Assembly: GCA_018822845.1 (NCBI GenBank)
Contig: JAHJJD010000103.1
Span: 1 to 64,000, forward strand
DNA length: 64,000 nucleotides
Source: Gammaproteobacteria bacterium
GTDB lineage: Bacteria; Pseudomonadota; Gammaproteobacteria; Thiotrichales; Thiotrichaceae
Direction: 5' to 3'
Part shown: piece by piece, positions 30,329 through 39,776 of the stretch
Layout of the letters: every line of letters begins with the position of its first letter
Position numbering within the stretch: position 1 is the first letter of the stretch
Notes under the pieces: generated by a model
What the model saw: the letters and a program-made list of their open reading frames with translations, nothing else
Told to the model about the DNA's origin: nothing
Databases searched by the model: none
Made by a program: the position numbers and the translations under genes

Positions 30329-30490
30329 CTACGTCTCCTGTGGCTACATTTTGAACTCATTTTTCCACATTATTCACCTTTACCCGCGACCATTCAAGGG
30401 TTAACCCTAAGTAAAATTGGAGAAAACTTAATCACGTCACTCATCATGAATTTTTCAGTGTGCTTTATCCTGATTTGCTAGAATAGCCAG

Positions 30491-31471
30491 ATGGAAGAAA
30501 GTCTGTCATTTGTCGTTACGTTTGAGGGTGGTCAACCTTCTGTTCAGGTTGTAGTTCTGGAAGGCTACCGACACCCCAATCGTATTCTGGAAATTCCTTA
30601 TGGTTTGCTGGATTTCCGCGCGCTCGTCCGCAGTGCGCAGGCTACCGGCGACTACTGGATTGTCAACACCACCCCCGACCTGCCTGAATTTCAGGTTGAG
30701 TCCGCCGTATTCGTGCGCCACCGCGAAGGCAAAATTTTTTGGGATATTGTGTACGAACACTACGAACCCTTCCTGCATGTCGAACTGGATGTGGATGAAG
30801 ATGAACCGGTCGAAGAATTCGACGAAAACATCATTACCCTGACATTCGACCCATTCCAGTATGTCAGCGCCATATACCAGTTCTGCCAGTTGTATCCGCA
30901 GTTCAAGCCCGTCACCTTTAATGAGACGCAAACGCCTGAGGAAACCCTGCAACTGGAATCCTTCCTGCCGCAATTACACATCCTCTGGCGACGTTACGGG
31001 GAAACACATGGCGCGGTCAATGCAGATGGCGTTCTTGTCACCGAAACCGACAGTTTTTCCCGTCAGGCCGAAGAACAATGGACGGATGAAATCCTGCGCG
31101 CCATGCTGGAGTTACGCTTCGGGCGCATCATGGGCAATATCGACGCCTATCTCGATTCACTGCCACCGGAAGCTCTCGCCAAACTGGAAGCCAACAGCGA
31201 AAGCATCGAAACCGCCCTGAACGAGCGCTGGGAAAAACTGGTCAATTCGCTGACCGAAGAAGAAGCCGAAGATCTGGAAAACGAGCAAAGCAAAAGCAAG
31301 TTCCCCAGCAGCCTGAAACTGCGTCTGATGCGTGAATTCCTGTCGGGCAACCCATCAGTCCTGCTCGGTCATACCCATACGCTGGACAACGATACCGACA
31401 GGCCCGACAAGGTTGTCAACCTGGCAAGCTGGAAAAAAGGCCGCCAACACGAGCAAGGCTCAGGTCAGTAG
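30491..31471 (+). CDS. Acidic hypothetical protein
   Basis: 326 residues, strongly acidic, no signal peptide or membrane helix. The first 100 or so residues look beta-rich (SFVVTFEGGQPSVQVVVLEG, YWIVNTTPDLPEFQVESAVF), then a D/E-rich linker (DVDEDEPVEEFDE), then a helical C-terminal half with EEEAEDLENEQ. I do not recognise a family. The ATG has no Shine-Dalgarno, and a TAGAAT hexamer ends seven bases before it, so the message may be leaderless. The 3' end overlaps the convergent antiporter gene by 12 bases. Probably a cytoplasmic protein of unknown function. Confidence 0.75.
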   Translation: MEESLSFVVTFEGGQPSVQVVVLEGYRHPNRILEIPYGLLDFRALVRSAQATGDYWIVNTTPDLPEFQVESAVFVRHREGKIFWDIVYEHYEPFLHVELDVDEDEPVEEFDENIITLTFDPFQYVSAIYQFCQLYPQFKPVTFNETQTPEETLQLESFLPQLHILWRRYGETHGAVNADGVLVTETDSFSRQAEEQWTDEILRAMLELRFGRIMGNIDAYLDSLPPEALAKLEANSESIETALNERWEKLVNSLTEEEAEDLENEQSKSKFPSSLKLRLMREFLSGNPSVLLGHTHTLDNDTDRPDKVVNLASWKKGRQHEQGSGQ

Positions 31472-32839
31472 CAAACCACCCAGCATAAACAGACCAGCAG
31501 CCAGCACCCCGCCCAGCAAGGCATACGGCAGTTGCGAATTGACGTGCTCGATATGGTTGCATCCCGCCGCCATGGAAGAAATGATGGTCGTATCCGAAAT
31601 CGGCGAGCAGTGATCACCGAACACCCCGCCGGATACGACCGCGCCAATCACTAACTCCACATTCGCCCCGGTACTAACCGCCAGCGCCACACCAATTGGT
31701 AGCATGATGGAAAAGGTTCCCCAACTGGTGCCCGTGGCGAACGCAATGACGCTGGACAAAAGGAACACGATAACCGGAATCATGCTTGGCGACACCAGAC
31801 CTTCCGCCAGCGATGCCAGATACTTGCCGGTACCCATATCACTGGTCACCTTGCCAATGGTAAACGCCAGCACCAGAATCAGCACGATAGGCAGCATGTC
31901 GCTCAGACCCTGGTAGAAACTCTTGAACCACGCATCCTTGCTCATTGCCCCACCAAATACATATTGCACAAACGACACCAACAGACTCGCCAGCACCGCA
32001 TAGAACACCGAAGTCGAGCCACTACCTTCCAGAATATTGCCATTACCGGTGTAATACAGAGAAAGTGGCATCATCCCGATCAGTACGAACAAGGGCACGA
32101 GCATCCGGCTGATATGACCGCCATCCGCCGGGACAACCAGTTTCACCGGCGTCACCCGCTCTTCGTAATCGCGCATGGAACCGAAATCCCAGCCGCGCAC
32201 GATCACCAGCGGCACCAACAAAATTGCCACCCAGGCATAAAAGTTGAAGGGGATGGATTGCAGGAATATTTGCGTAGGGTTACCACTTAACATGCTGTTG
32301 GTCACTTCCGCCGTAATCAGGCCAATCAGCAAGCCACCCCAGCCATTCAGGGCAATCAGGGAGCATACTGGTGCCGAGGTAGCATCACATACATAAGCCA
32401 GTTTCTGCCGCGAAACCCCAAATTTGTCACACAAGGGCCGGGCAACCGTACCCGCCACCAGCGAAGTAATGGAAGACTCGATGAAAATCAGCAAACCAAT
32501 GACATACGCCAAAAGCAGCGCACCTTTACCGGAACGTACTGTGCGGCTTTTCTGCGTCAGGAAATCCACCAGTCCGGCAACCCCGCCGCTATCCACCACC
32601 AGACGCATGACAGCACCCACCATCAGGGAAAACAGCAGGGTCTTGGCAATCCAACCCTCTGCAAACAGGCCAATCACCATGTCCAGCAGGTTGATAACCG
32701 CATTGAGGGGGTTAAAACCGGCCTGAATCAGAAAACCGGCAAAAATGCCGGTCAACAGGGAAATCACCACATCACGCGACACAATCGCCAGAATGATCGC
32801 CAACAAAGGGGGCAACACTGAAAGCGAGCCAAATTCCAT
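31460..32839 (-). CDS. NhaC-family sodium/proton antiporter
   Basis: 459 residues with about eleven transmembrane helices. The NhaC-family signature GDHCSPISDTTIISSMAAGC lies near the C-terminus, and ESSITSLVAGTVARPLCDKFG, LIALNGWGG and ATGTSWGTFSIMLPIG are also typical. These transporters exchange sodium (or another solute such as malate) for protons across the inner membrane, so the exact substrates are uncertain. A monocistronic unit with AGGTAA before the ATG. Confidence 0.88.
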   Translation of the reverse strand: MEFGSLSVLPPLLAIILAIVSRDVVISLLTGIFAGFLIQAGFNPLNAVINLLDMVIGLFAEGWIAKTLLFSLMVGAVMRLVVDSGGVAGLVDFLTQKSRTVRSGKGALLLAYVIGLLIFIESSITSLVAGTVARPLCDKFGVSRQKLAYVCDATSAPVCSLIALNGWGGLLIGLITAEVTNSMLSGNPTQIFLQSIPFNFYAWVAILLVPLVIVRGWDFGSMRDYEERVTPVKLVVPADGGHISRMLVPLFVLIGMMPLSLYYTGNGNILEGSGSTSVFYAVLASLLVSFVQYVFGGAMSKDAWFKSFYQGLSDMLPIVLILVLAFTIGKVTSDMGTGKYLASLAEGLVSPSMIPVIVFLLSSVIAFATGTSWGTFSIMLPIGVALAVSTGANVELVIGAVVSGGVFGDHCSPISDTTIISSMAAGCNHIEHVNSQLPYALLGGVLAAGLFMLGGLLLT

Positions 32840-32914
32840 TCAAATTACCTATGGGACTGACAGAAATGCCGCCAAGCATAGCACAACCATTTGAAAAATC
32901 AGGCTGGCTATCGG

Positions 32915-33529
32915 CTAATTTTTGTCAGGCAATTCGCGCACCATTTCCAGCAGATCGAGAATGGACTCGGCGTGCATTTTTTCCATCATGCGGGCGCGAT
33001 GGTATTCCACCGTCTTCAGGCTGATATTGAGCATGTCGGCAATCTGTTTGCTGGGGATGCGCTCCACCACCAGCTTGTAGACCTGGTGTTCGCGCTCGGT
33101 AAGATTGGAAATCCTGGCCTGTACGGTAATCAGTTTCAGACGTTTTTGCTGGTTGGCCTTGTCCTGCTCAAGTGCAGTATTAATCACATCCAGTAACAAC
33201 TGGTCATCCAGCGGCTTTTCCAGAAAATGGATGGCTCCATTTTGCATCGCCCTTACCGCCAAAGGCACATCACCATGCCCGGTGATAAAAATGATTGGCA
33301 AACAATGCGGCTGCCGGATCAGCTTCTGCTGCAATTGCAGGCCACTCATGCCCGGCATCCGTATATCCAATATCGCGCAACCGATCATGTGGATGTTATA
33401 GGTCTGCAAGAACTGTTCCGCCGAGGCGAAGGTCTGCACATTCATGCGCACCGATTCCAGCAGGAAACGCAAACCACTGCGTACCGCAGGGTCATCATCA
33501 ATTACAAAAACGGTTGGATCAAAGTTCAT
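32915..33529 (-). CDS. FixJ-family two-component response regulator
   Basis: 204 residues. An N-terminal receiver domain with the acidic pair (VIDDDPAVRSG), the phosphorylated Asp in AILDIRMPGMSG, and the conserved Thr/Lys (FITGHGD, FLEKP) is followed by a LuxR-type helix-turn-helix (LTEREHQVYKLVVERIPSKQ, then IADMLNISLKTVEYH). FixJ/NarL proteins activate transcription as dimers. The start overlaps the stop of the upstream hybrid kinase (ATGA), so that kinase is the obvious partner. Confidence 0.93.
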   Translation of the reverse strand: MNFDPTVFVIDDDPAVRSGLRFLLESVRMNVQTFASAEQFLQTYNIHMIGCAILDIRMPGMSGLQLQQKLIRQPHCLPIIFITGHGDVPLAVRAMQNGAIHFLEKPLDDQLLLDVINTALEQDKANQQKRLKLITVQARISNLTEREHQVYKLVVERIPSKQIADMLNISLKTVEYHRARMMEKMHAESILDLLEMVRELPDKN

Positions 33530-36500
33530 CCGGCCTGCTTCCCGCCAGTAACCGGCAGGGTAAAGCTAAAGGTTGCACCGCCATTCAGATTACTGGAACC
33601 TTCCAGTTTGCCGCCGTGCGCCTCAATGATGGAATGGCTAACCGACAACCCCATGCCCATTCCGTCAGTTTTGGTGGTAAAAAACGGTTTGAAAAGCTTG
33701 TCTATGTCAGCTTCGACAATCCCCGTTCCCTTGTCGATAACCTGTACCTGTATTGCATTCTTGCCCTGCAAGTGGCTGCGGATACGCACGTATGGAGCAC
33801 CCTCCCTGTTGGCCGATGCATCTACTGCATTCTTGACCAGATTGACCAGCACCTGCTCAATCTGGATCGGATTGACCATAACATGCGGCAGGTTTTCATC
33901 CAGCTCCAGCACCAGATCAACCCGACGGAACTGGGCTGTGGTCTGCAACAAGTTGACCGTTTCGTGCACAACCTGATTCAGGTCGGTATCCAGCAATTCG
34001 CGATGTTGATCCTTGCGGGTGAAATTCTTGGTATGCCGCAATATCTCCCCTGCGCGGCGAATCTGTTCAGCAGCCAGATCCATCACTTCCGTCAAGCTAT
34101 CTTCATTACACTCACCTCGCGCCAAACGGTGGCGGCAACCCTGGATGTAACTGGCAACTGCCGACAATGGCTGGTTGAGCTCATGGGCAAGCCCTGAAGC
34201 CATTTCACCCAGGGTATTCAGGCGCATGATATGGGCCAGTTCCTGCTGGCGTTCCTGCATGAATGCCTGTGAACGTATCCGCACGGTCTGGTCGCTAATG
34301 ACCGACACGATCAGCTTCTCACCCTTGCTGTCATCCATCACGGTGGAATTGATTTCCAGAAAACGGTGATTGCCCTTGAACGTCACCACCTCAATGTTAT
34401 CTTCCCGCGCCTTGCCCGCCTGACGTATTGAAGACAGGCAATCGTTCAGCAAGTGCCGGTACTCATCTGTAGCGAAATCCCGCAGCCGTTTACCAATCAG
34501 GTCTTCACGGCCATAAGCCTCCATGATTTCGACGGCTGCCGGGTTTACTTCCAGAATCTCGCCGTCCAGCTTGCAGATATTCACCCAGGTTGGCTGGATT
34601 TCGAAAATGGCCGCCAGCTTGTTGCGTTCCTCATCCAGTTGCTTCTGGATACGTGCCCGTTCGCTGATTTCGTGGGAAAGCCTTTCATTGGTTTCCTGCA
34701 TCTGCTGATTGGCTTCTTTCAGGCCACGATTGGCCTCTTCCAGTTCGCTGCTTTTGACACTCAGTTCCTGATTGACCGTGCGTAGCTCTTCATTGGTGGA
34801 TTGCAGTTCCTCGTTGGATGTCTGCAATTCTTCCGTGGTGGTATACAGCTCTTCGTTGGTCGACTGGGCTTCCTCAAAGGTGGATTGCAGTTCCTCGTTG
34901 GAAGTTTCCAGCTCCTCAATGGTGGTCTGAAGACTTTCACGGGTTTCACGCAACTCGTTTTCCATCTCGCGGATGCGAATGATGGCCATCTCATCCAGAT
35001 CAAAACTATCCACCGCAGGAACAGCGCTTTCCTGCACCGCAACTTCGAACACCACCAGCATCAGGGCATACTCAGCCGTTTCGGTGTTCAGGAAATTACG
35101 CAGACGAATGCGCACATTCTGTTGCCGCCCTTCCACCATTATGGCAATCGGGCGGCTCATGGTCGCTTCATTGGTCGCATCCTTGGCGCGATATAAAAGA
35201 CCACGCATATCCTGCCGCAAGTCTTCATGAATCAGGTCGAGGATGCTGGTACCCAACTGCCCGTCAGGGAATGTCAGGAAGGGGGTCAGATTTCCTTGCA
35301 AGTAAATGACTTCCTGCCGCTCGTTAAGCAGCAGGCAACGCGGGCTGTACAGTTCGGAAATCAGCCGGTCAAGCGCATCCTTGAGGCTGACCTTCTTTTT
35401 TTGCTGCCCGTTCTGGCGCATGCCTCCCGGCAACACCCGGTTATGCAGGAACAGCGGCAAACGGCCCTTCACTTCATCCCGCTGGCGGTAAATGCGCACC
35501 TTGCGCTCTACCACTGCAAACAGGCTTTCGCTTTCACCCACAGTTTCTGACTTGCCAAGAAACAACAAGCCACCCGGCTTCAGGGCGTAATGAAAAGTAT
35601 CCAGCACATTTTTCTGCAAACTCTGATTGAAGTAAATCAGTACATTGCGGCAGGTAATCAGGTTCAGATTGGAAAACGGCGGGTCACATACCAGGTTGTG
35701 CTTGGCAAATACCACCATGTTGCGGATTTGTGGTATCAACTGGAAAGAACCGCTATCCTTTTGCGAGAAATATTTTTCAATCAAATTGGTCGGCACACTT
35801 TCCAATGCCGTTTTGGGATAAACACCCTGCCGCGCCATCGACAATACGCTTTCGTACAGATCCGTGCCGAAAATCTGGATTTTGTAGGAAGAAATCCTGC
35901 TACCCAGATATTCAGCCAACAGAATCGCAATAGAGTAAGCCTCCTCACCGGTAGCACACCCAGCAACCCAGATGCGGACTTCGTGAGAATCCTTGTGCCC
36001 GAACAGGCTGGCCAAACAGTTGCGTAACTCCTGGAACGCATCCGGGTCACGGAAAAAGCTGGTAACAGAAATCAGGATATCATTGTGTAGCTCATACAAC
36101 TCTTCCGGTTTCTGCTGGAGCAATGCAATGTATTCGTGCAATTCATTGCACTTGTGGACAATCATGCGCCGCTCAATCCGGCGCAACAGGGTGCTACGCT
36201 TGTAATCGCGGAAATCACTACCGGTCTGGCGCAACAGCAACAGCAGGATTTCACCGATTTCATCTTCATCACTATCGATGGCCTGCCTGACCAATTGCAG
36301 CATGTCACCCGGCTGATCGATGAAATCCTGGATTTTTTTGGCGATAATATCGGGTGGCAGAATCAAATCCACCTGTCCGGTACTGATTGCCGCATGGGGC
36401 ATATTGCTGAATTTGGCAGTGGATTCCTGCTGGGCAATGGTAATGCCGCCCTCGGCCTTGATGGCACGAATGCCATGCGCCCCATCCGTACCCGTACCGG

Positions 36501-36906
36501 AAAGGATGATGCCAATACAGTTCTGGCCATAATTTTCCGACAAGGAAAAGAAAAAACGGTCAATGGATGGCTTGGGGCCAATACCGGTGGCTTTTTCCAG
36601 ATGCAGGCGACCCTTGGCGTACATGACATCCATAGCTGGCGGCACAATGTAAAACCTGCCACCATGCAGTTTCTGCCCGTGCGTCACCTCTTCAACCGGC
36701 ATTTCAGTTTCACGCACCAGAATGGATGCCAGCATGCTACTGTGCTTGGGGTCGAGATGCTGCGCAAGCACATACACAACCCTTGGGTTGCGCGGCAAAT
36801 CAGGGACCAGGGCGCGTAACGCCTCCAGCCCACCCGCAGAAGCGCCTATGCCTACAATGATTAATTCCTGTTTTTCAGGCTTTTGTGTCGTTAACGGCTT
36901 TTCCAT
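33526..36906 (-). CDS. CheB-CheR-PAS-histidine kinase hybrid
   Basis: 1126 residues. Domain order: CheB methylesterase (about 14-195; GIGASAGGLEALR, AQHLDPKHSSML, SGTGTDGAHGIRAIK), CheR methyltransferase (about 215-480; WVAGCATGEEAYSIAILLAE, LITCRNVLIYF), a coiled coil of seven-residue EELQTSNEELQSTNEEL-type repeats (about 655-750), a PAS domain (about 770-890), and HisKA plus HATPase (LAHELNQPLSAV with the phospho-His; NAVDAS; DKGTGIVEADIDKLFKPFFTTK; GMGLSVSHSIIEAHGG). There is no adjacent chemoreceptor. The architecture is known and is thought to sense methylation-type or PAS-borne signals. It pairs with the FixJ regulator that follows it by a four-base overlap. Confidence 0.93.
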   Translation of the reverse strand: MEKPLTTQKPEKQELIIVGIGASAGGLEALRALVPDLPRNPRVVYVLAQHLDPKHSSMLASILVRETEMPVEEVTHGQKLHGGRFYIVPPAMDVMYAKGRLHLEKATGIGPKPSIDRFFFSLSENYGQNCIGIILSGTGTDGAHGIRAIKAEGGITIAQQESTAKFSNMPHAAISTGQVDLILPPDIIAKKIQDFIDQPGDMLQLVRQAIDSDEDEIGEILLLLLRQTGSDFRDYKRSTLLRRIERRMIVHKCNELHEYIALLQQKPEELYELHNDILISVTSFFRDPDAFQELRNCLASLFGHKDSHEVRIWVAGCATGEEAYSIAILLAEYLGSRISSYKIQIFGTDLYESVLSMARQGVYPKTALESVPTNLIEKYFSQKDSGSFQLIPQIRNMVVFAKHNLVCDPPFSNLNLITCRNVLIYFNQSLQKNVLDTFHYALKPGGLLFLGKSETVGESESLFAVVERKVRIYRQRDEVKGRLPLFLHNRVLPGGMRQNGQQKKKVSLKDALDRLISELYSPRCLLLNERQEVIYLQGNLTPFLTFPDGQLGTSILDLIHEDLRQDMRGLLYRAKDATNEATMSRPIAIMVEGRQQNVRIRLRNFLNTETAEYALMLVVFEVAVQESAVPAVDSFDLDEMAIIRIREMENELRETRESLQTTIEELETSNEELQSTFEEAQSTNEELYTTTEELQTSNEELQSTNEELRTVNQELSVKSSELEEANRGLKEANQQMQETNERLSHEISERARIQKQLDEERNKLAAIFEIQPTWVNICKLDGEILEVNPAAVEIMEAYGREDLIGKRLRDFATDEYRHLLNDCLSSIRQAGKAREDNIEVVTFKGNHRFLEINSTVMDDSKGEKLIVSVISDQTVRIRSQAFMQERQQELAHIMRLNTLGEMASGLAHELNQPLSAVASYIQGCRHRLARGECNEDSLTEVMDLAAEQIRRAGEILRHTKNFTRKDQHRELLDTDLNQVVHETVNLLQTTAQFRRVDLVLELDENLPHVMVNPIQIEQVLVNLVKNAVDASANREGAPYVRIRSHLQGKNAIQVQVIDKGTGIVEADIDKLFKPFFTTKTDGMGMGLSVSHSIIEAHGGKLEGSSNLNGGATFSFTLPVTGGKQAG

Positions 36907-37202
36907 GTTTCCTGCACGTAATAAGGCGATTGACCAAAAAATACTGGTTTACTCTCAACCCAAACCCGTCCTGCATTTTTATTGTAGGAGCAAAGCCGCA
37001 TAAAGGAGGTCTGCCAGCAACCCTACAGGCAATTATCTTGTTGTTTTGCCAGCAGACGCATGAATTATAGAAGGGTGCAAGAGCCGCTAACAATGAAATC
37101 CATCAAGCAGACAGGCCACTTATATAAGGGTTGACACGTATTTTATGATCAAAAAGTTACCACAGAAATGCTTTAAATCAAACAGGGTGTGCACATAACA
37201 CG
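36907..37202. other. 296-base gap without a gene
   Basis: Lies between the hybrid kinase start and the end of the exosortase pair. I see no convincing ORF. It must hold the kinase promoter and the end of the exosortase transcript, but no strong terminator stands out. A TGTAGG / CCTACA pair (36983-36988, 37022-37027) could form a loose stem. Confidence 0.4.
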
Positions 37203-37814
37203 CTATCGCGCGAAAACACGCTCCAATTGTGGCGCAAGTCGGGTAATGAAATCACGGTTTAATCCCACCCAGATTACCAAGGGCACAATCATTGGCAGCA
37301 GCAATGTGCCAACCTGATAGCCTAGGGCAATTGCATCCACCCCGCTTTGGGAAAGCCCCTGCTGAGCCTGAAACGCAGCACCCACATCAAAGGTCAGGGT
37401 TTTCAGCACACTGGACACCATGCTGAACAGCTCGGTAGGCAGCAGCAGAAGCACGCCCCACAACAGGTTCATCCAGCGCTCCTTGCCCGGTGTCGCCAAC
37501 ATCAGCGCAGCCAATAAAGGCAAACTGTAGCTGTAAATCAGCGGATTCAGGTGAAAACCCAGCACATCTTCCCCAACTGGCGGGGAAACCACAACCCCGC
37601 TGGCGTCACGCCCAAAATTCGTGGCCAGCACCAGCGTATGCCCATCCAGCTTCAACCACATCAATGCATCAGGCGCAATCACATTCAACAATTTACCAGC
37701 CAGCAAAGTGACAGGAGCCAAATGAAATGCCGCCGTCACATACCAGATGAAAAATGTCAGGGGGAAAAAAATCAACACGCCCAGCATGAAACGGTGTAAT
37801 GGTTTCTGGCTCAT
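37203..37814 (-). CDS. Exosortase H-associated membrane protein
   Basis: 203 residues from the ATG at 37814, which overlaps the exosortase stop by four bases (ATGA). About four transmembrane helices (about 10-30, 95-115, 120-145 and 165-190) flank a periplasmic loop containing DGHTLVLATNFG and HLNPLIYSYSLPLL. A gene of this kind often follows XrtH-type exosortases, so it is called by context and topology; its exact role is unknown. The frame extends to 38000, but that part overlaps the exosortase in another frame and is not credible. Confidence 0.7.
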   Translation of the reverse strand: MSQKPLHRFMLGVLIFFPLTFFIWYVTAAFHLAPVTLLAGKLLNVIAPDALMWLKLDGHTLVLATNFGRDASGVVVSPPVGEDVLGFHLNPLIYSYSLPLLAALMLATPGKERWMNLLWGVLLLLPTELFSMVSSVLKTLTFDVGAAFQAQQGLSQSGVDAIALGYQVGTLLLPMIVPLVIWVGLNRDFITRLAPQLERVFAR

Positions 37815-38302
37815 ACCGCACTCTCTTCCCCTGGCAAATACCGTATCCAGATGAGAAAGACCACCAGCGCATCCAGCATGATCAGCGCCTGCCAGATGTA
37901 CAGGTGCGCCCAGTCGAACAGTTCCCGACTCCACTGCCCCAGGTAAAACAGGCTGATAACCCGCAACAGGTTCATGCCCTGAATAGCCAGAAAGCCCCAC
38001 AACAACCCCTTGAGTTTGTAAACCAACGGTGCAGGGAACGCGATAATGGCTGCCAGCAATACGATCATGGCTTCCACCCCGTTACACCCCGGCTCAATGG
38101 AAACGGCAAACCCGTTCAGTGTGCTGCGCACCACCTTGCCGGAAGTTGCCACATTGGAATCAAATGCAGAAATCAGCCAGCCGCTAACATCAGCCAGCAA
38201 GCTAGTCCACGGCAGGATTACGAAAGTCTGGACTGGTTGCAGCATTTCGACCCCGAACAAAATGCCCTGCACCAGCAGAAAAAGAAGAAGAAAACGTAAC
38301 AT
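37811..38302 (-). CDS. xrtH: Exosortase H (IPTLxxWG-CTERM type)
   Basis: 163 residues, about five transmembrane helices. The exosortase catalytic triad is visible: Cys in EPGCNGVEAM, Arg in NLLRVISL, and His in DWAHLYIWQ. Exosortases are membrane transpeptidases that cut PEP-CTERM-like sorting signals from exported proteins. The short single-domain form and the GCNGVEAMIVLLAAI block match the XrtH group. No protein with an IPTLxxWG-CTERM tail is encoded in this window, so its substrates lie elsewhere. Confidence 0.8.
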   Translation of the reverse strand: MLRFLLLFLLVQGILFGVEMLQPVQTFVILPWTSLLADVSGWLISAFDSNVATSGKVVRSTLNGFAVSIEPGCNGVEAMIVLLAAIIAFPAPLVYKLKGLLWGFLAIQGMNLLRVISLFYLGQWSRELFDWAHLYIWQALIMLDALVVFLIWIRYLPGEESAV

Positions 38303-38340
38303 AGCCCATACTTATCATTTTTGTTAGCAGGGCATTAATT

Positions 38341-38661
38341 TTATCCCATTTTACTTGCTGTTGGTAGGTTACTGGCAGAAACGGTTTTCACGTGCTTACC
38401 GCAACGGCTGTTCGCCATCCGGTACTGGCACTCGCTTTTCAGTATGCAGCGTCCCATCCAGAACAGCATCACCCCACAGGCGACGCAAACACCGAGGAAC
38501 ATCCAGTTAATTTCCTGACCATGCTCATGCTGGAAATAAGCGCCCAAGGTACCAATACCAACGAGCAAAAACAGGGCTACCCAACGGGCAAGCTTGATAA
38601 AACGAAACGTCAGTGATTTTTCGCACTTGTTCATTTCCCAACATCTGGTTTTACTATTCAT
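38341..38661 (-). CDS. Small two-helix membrane protein with cysteine motifs
   Basis: 106 residues from the ATG at 38661 (GGAGAG six bases upstream). The N-terminus has CWEMNKC, followed by two transmembrane helices (WVALFLLVGIGTLGAYF and MFLGVCVACGVMLFWMG) and a cysteine-containing basic tail (CILKSECQYRMANSRCG). The paired cysteines could bind a metal or form disulfides. No family is recognised. It lies between the exosortase pair and the kinase gene, on the same strand as both. Confidence 0.55.
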   Translation of the reverse strand: MNSKTRCWEMNKCEKSLTFRFIKLARWVALFLLVGIGTLGAYFQHEHGQEINWMFLGVCVACGVMLFWMGRCILKSECQYRMANSRCGKHVKTVSASNLPTASKMG

Positions 38662-38704
38662 CCAAAGCTCTCCAAACAAATAGATTGCTTGTCTTGATTA
38701 TTCT

Positions 38705-39610
38705 TCACTCTTCCCGAGATTCATGCAACAAACGTACCACCTCGCAGGAGGACTGTAGCCTGTTTTCTGAAAATTTTGCCAATAACCCGTCAATCAGTGG
38801 CTGAAAGGCGCGCAGATTATCAGGCAATTCAGGAATGGGTGCAAGCACATGTTTTTTCAAGAGTTCTTCAAGCTGTAATGATTCGTATGGCTTATGGCCA
38901 GTCAGTAACTCATACAGTATTACCCCTAGGGCATAGAAGTCAGATGACTCATCTGCCATTTCCCCCATGATACGTTCAGGGCTAATGTAATAAGGTGTGC
39001 AGTAGACCTCTCCTTCCTGTAAAAACCCCGCCTCCAGCAACAAGCGTGTTTCCATACCGAAGTCCAGCAGAACCAGCGAACCGTCTTCGCGCACCAGGAT
39101 ATTGGATGTTTTGAGATCACGATGCAGCAACCCCAAGGAATGCATCCCACCCACGGCATCCACCAGCTCACCAAACCAATCCAGCCGTTGCGCCAGTGGC
39201 GGCAAGGTTTCGCCATCCAGATAATGCTTCAGGGTTTCTCCCCTGATGTATTCCATCACCATATAAATCGCATCAGCCTCCACGCCCGCATCCAGCAAAC
39301 GCACCAAGCTACGCTGCCCCAGCAAGCCCAGCGCACGGGTTGCCAGCAGGAAGTACTCCAGCAAGACCACATCCATTTTCCGCGCATCAAACTTGAAACG
39401 CTTGACAGCGACCGTTAAACCATCAGCATTTTCCGCCAGGAAGATGACTGCATTATCACTGTCATGCAACACCTCACTGAATGTCAGCCCAGGCAGTGAT
39501 AGCGGGAACTGGTGCAAATAATGCCGAAGCCGTTGCAAACGGAATACATCATCTTCGCTGTCATCAACAGAAGCATGATTCCCAGCGTCAGGACTATCTG
39601 CGGCCACCAT
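38705..39610 (-). CDS. Eukaryotic-like Ser/Thr protein kinase
   Basis: 301 residues, a single Hanks-type kinase domain with no membrane helix. The ATP lysine (VAVKRF), catalytic loop HRDLKTSNILV, magnesium loop DFG, and a P+1-loop end (PYYISPERIMG) are all intact, and the F-helix region (SDFYALGVILYELLTGHKPY) is typical. It should be catalytically active in the cytoplasm. There is no phosphatase or FHA gene beside it, so its target is unknown. A strong Shine-Dalgarno (GAGGGGGGG) precedes the ATG. It is divergent from rpsF. Confidence 0.92.
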   Translation of the reverse strand: MVAADSPDAGNHASVDDSEDDVFRLQRLRHYLHQFPLSLPGLTFSEVLHDSDNAVIFLAENADGLTVAVKRFKFDARKMDVVLLEYFLLATRALGLLGQRSLVRLLDAGVEADAIYMVMEYIRGETLKHYLDGETLPPLAQRLDWFGELVDAVGGMHSLGLLHRDLKTSNILVREDGSLVLLDFGMETRLLLEAGFLQEGEVYCTPYYISPERIMGEMADESSDFYALGVILYELLTGHKPYESLQLEELLKKHVLAPIPELPDNLRAFQPLIDGLLAKFSENRLQSSCEVVRLLHESREE

Positions 39611-39710
39611 TCCCCCCCCTCTGCATTTATGAATTTTATGCTTAAATTAAGGAGTGTAGAACAAATCCCGACAAGCTTCCGGATCCCGCACCTGGCCAAG
39701 CAGTTCCAGA

Positions 39711-39739
39711 TTGACAACGACAGCCCAGTCCCGGATAAT
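39711..39739 (+). promoter_or_regulatory. Promoter of rpsF-rpsR-rplI
   Basis: TTGACA, a 17-base spacer and GATAAT, close to the sigma-70 consensus. It gives a leader of about 80 bases that includes the S6:S18 motif. Confidence 0.8.
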
Positions 39740-39776
39740 TTCGCCCCTTTACTGGTAGAAATACCCTCTAACCCTT

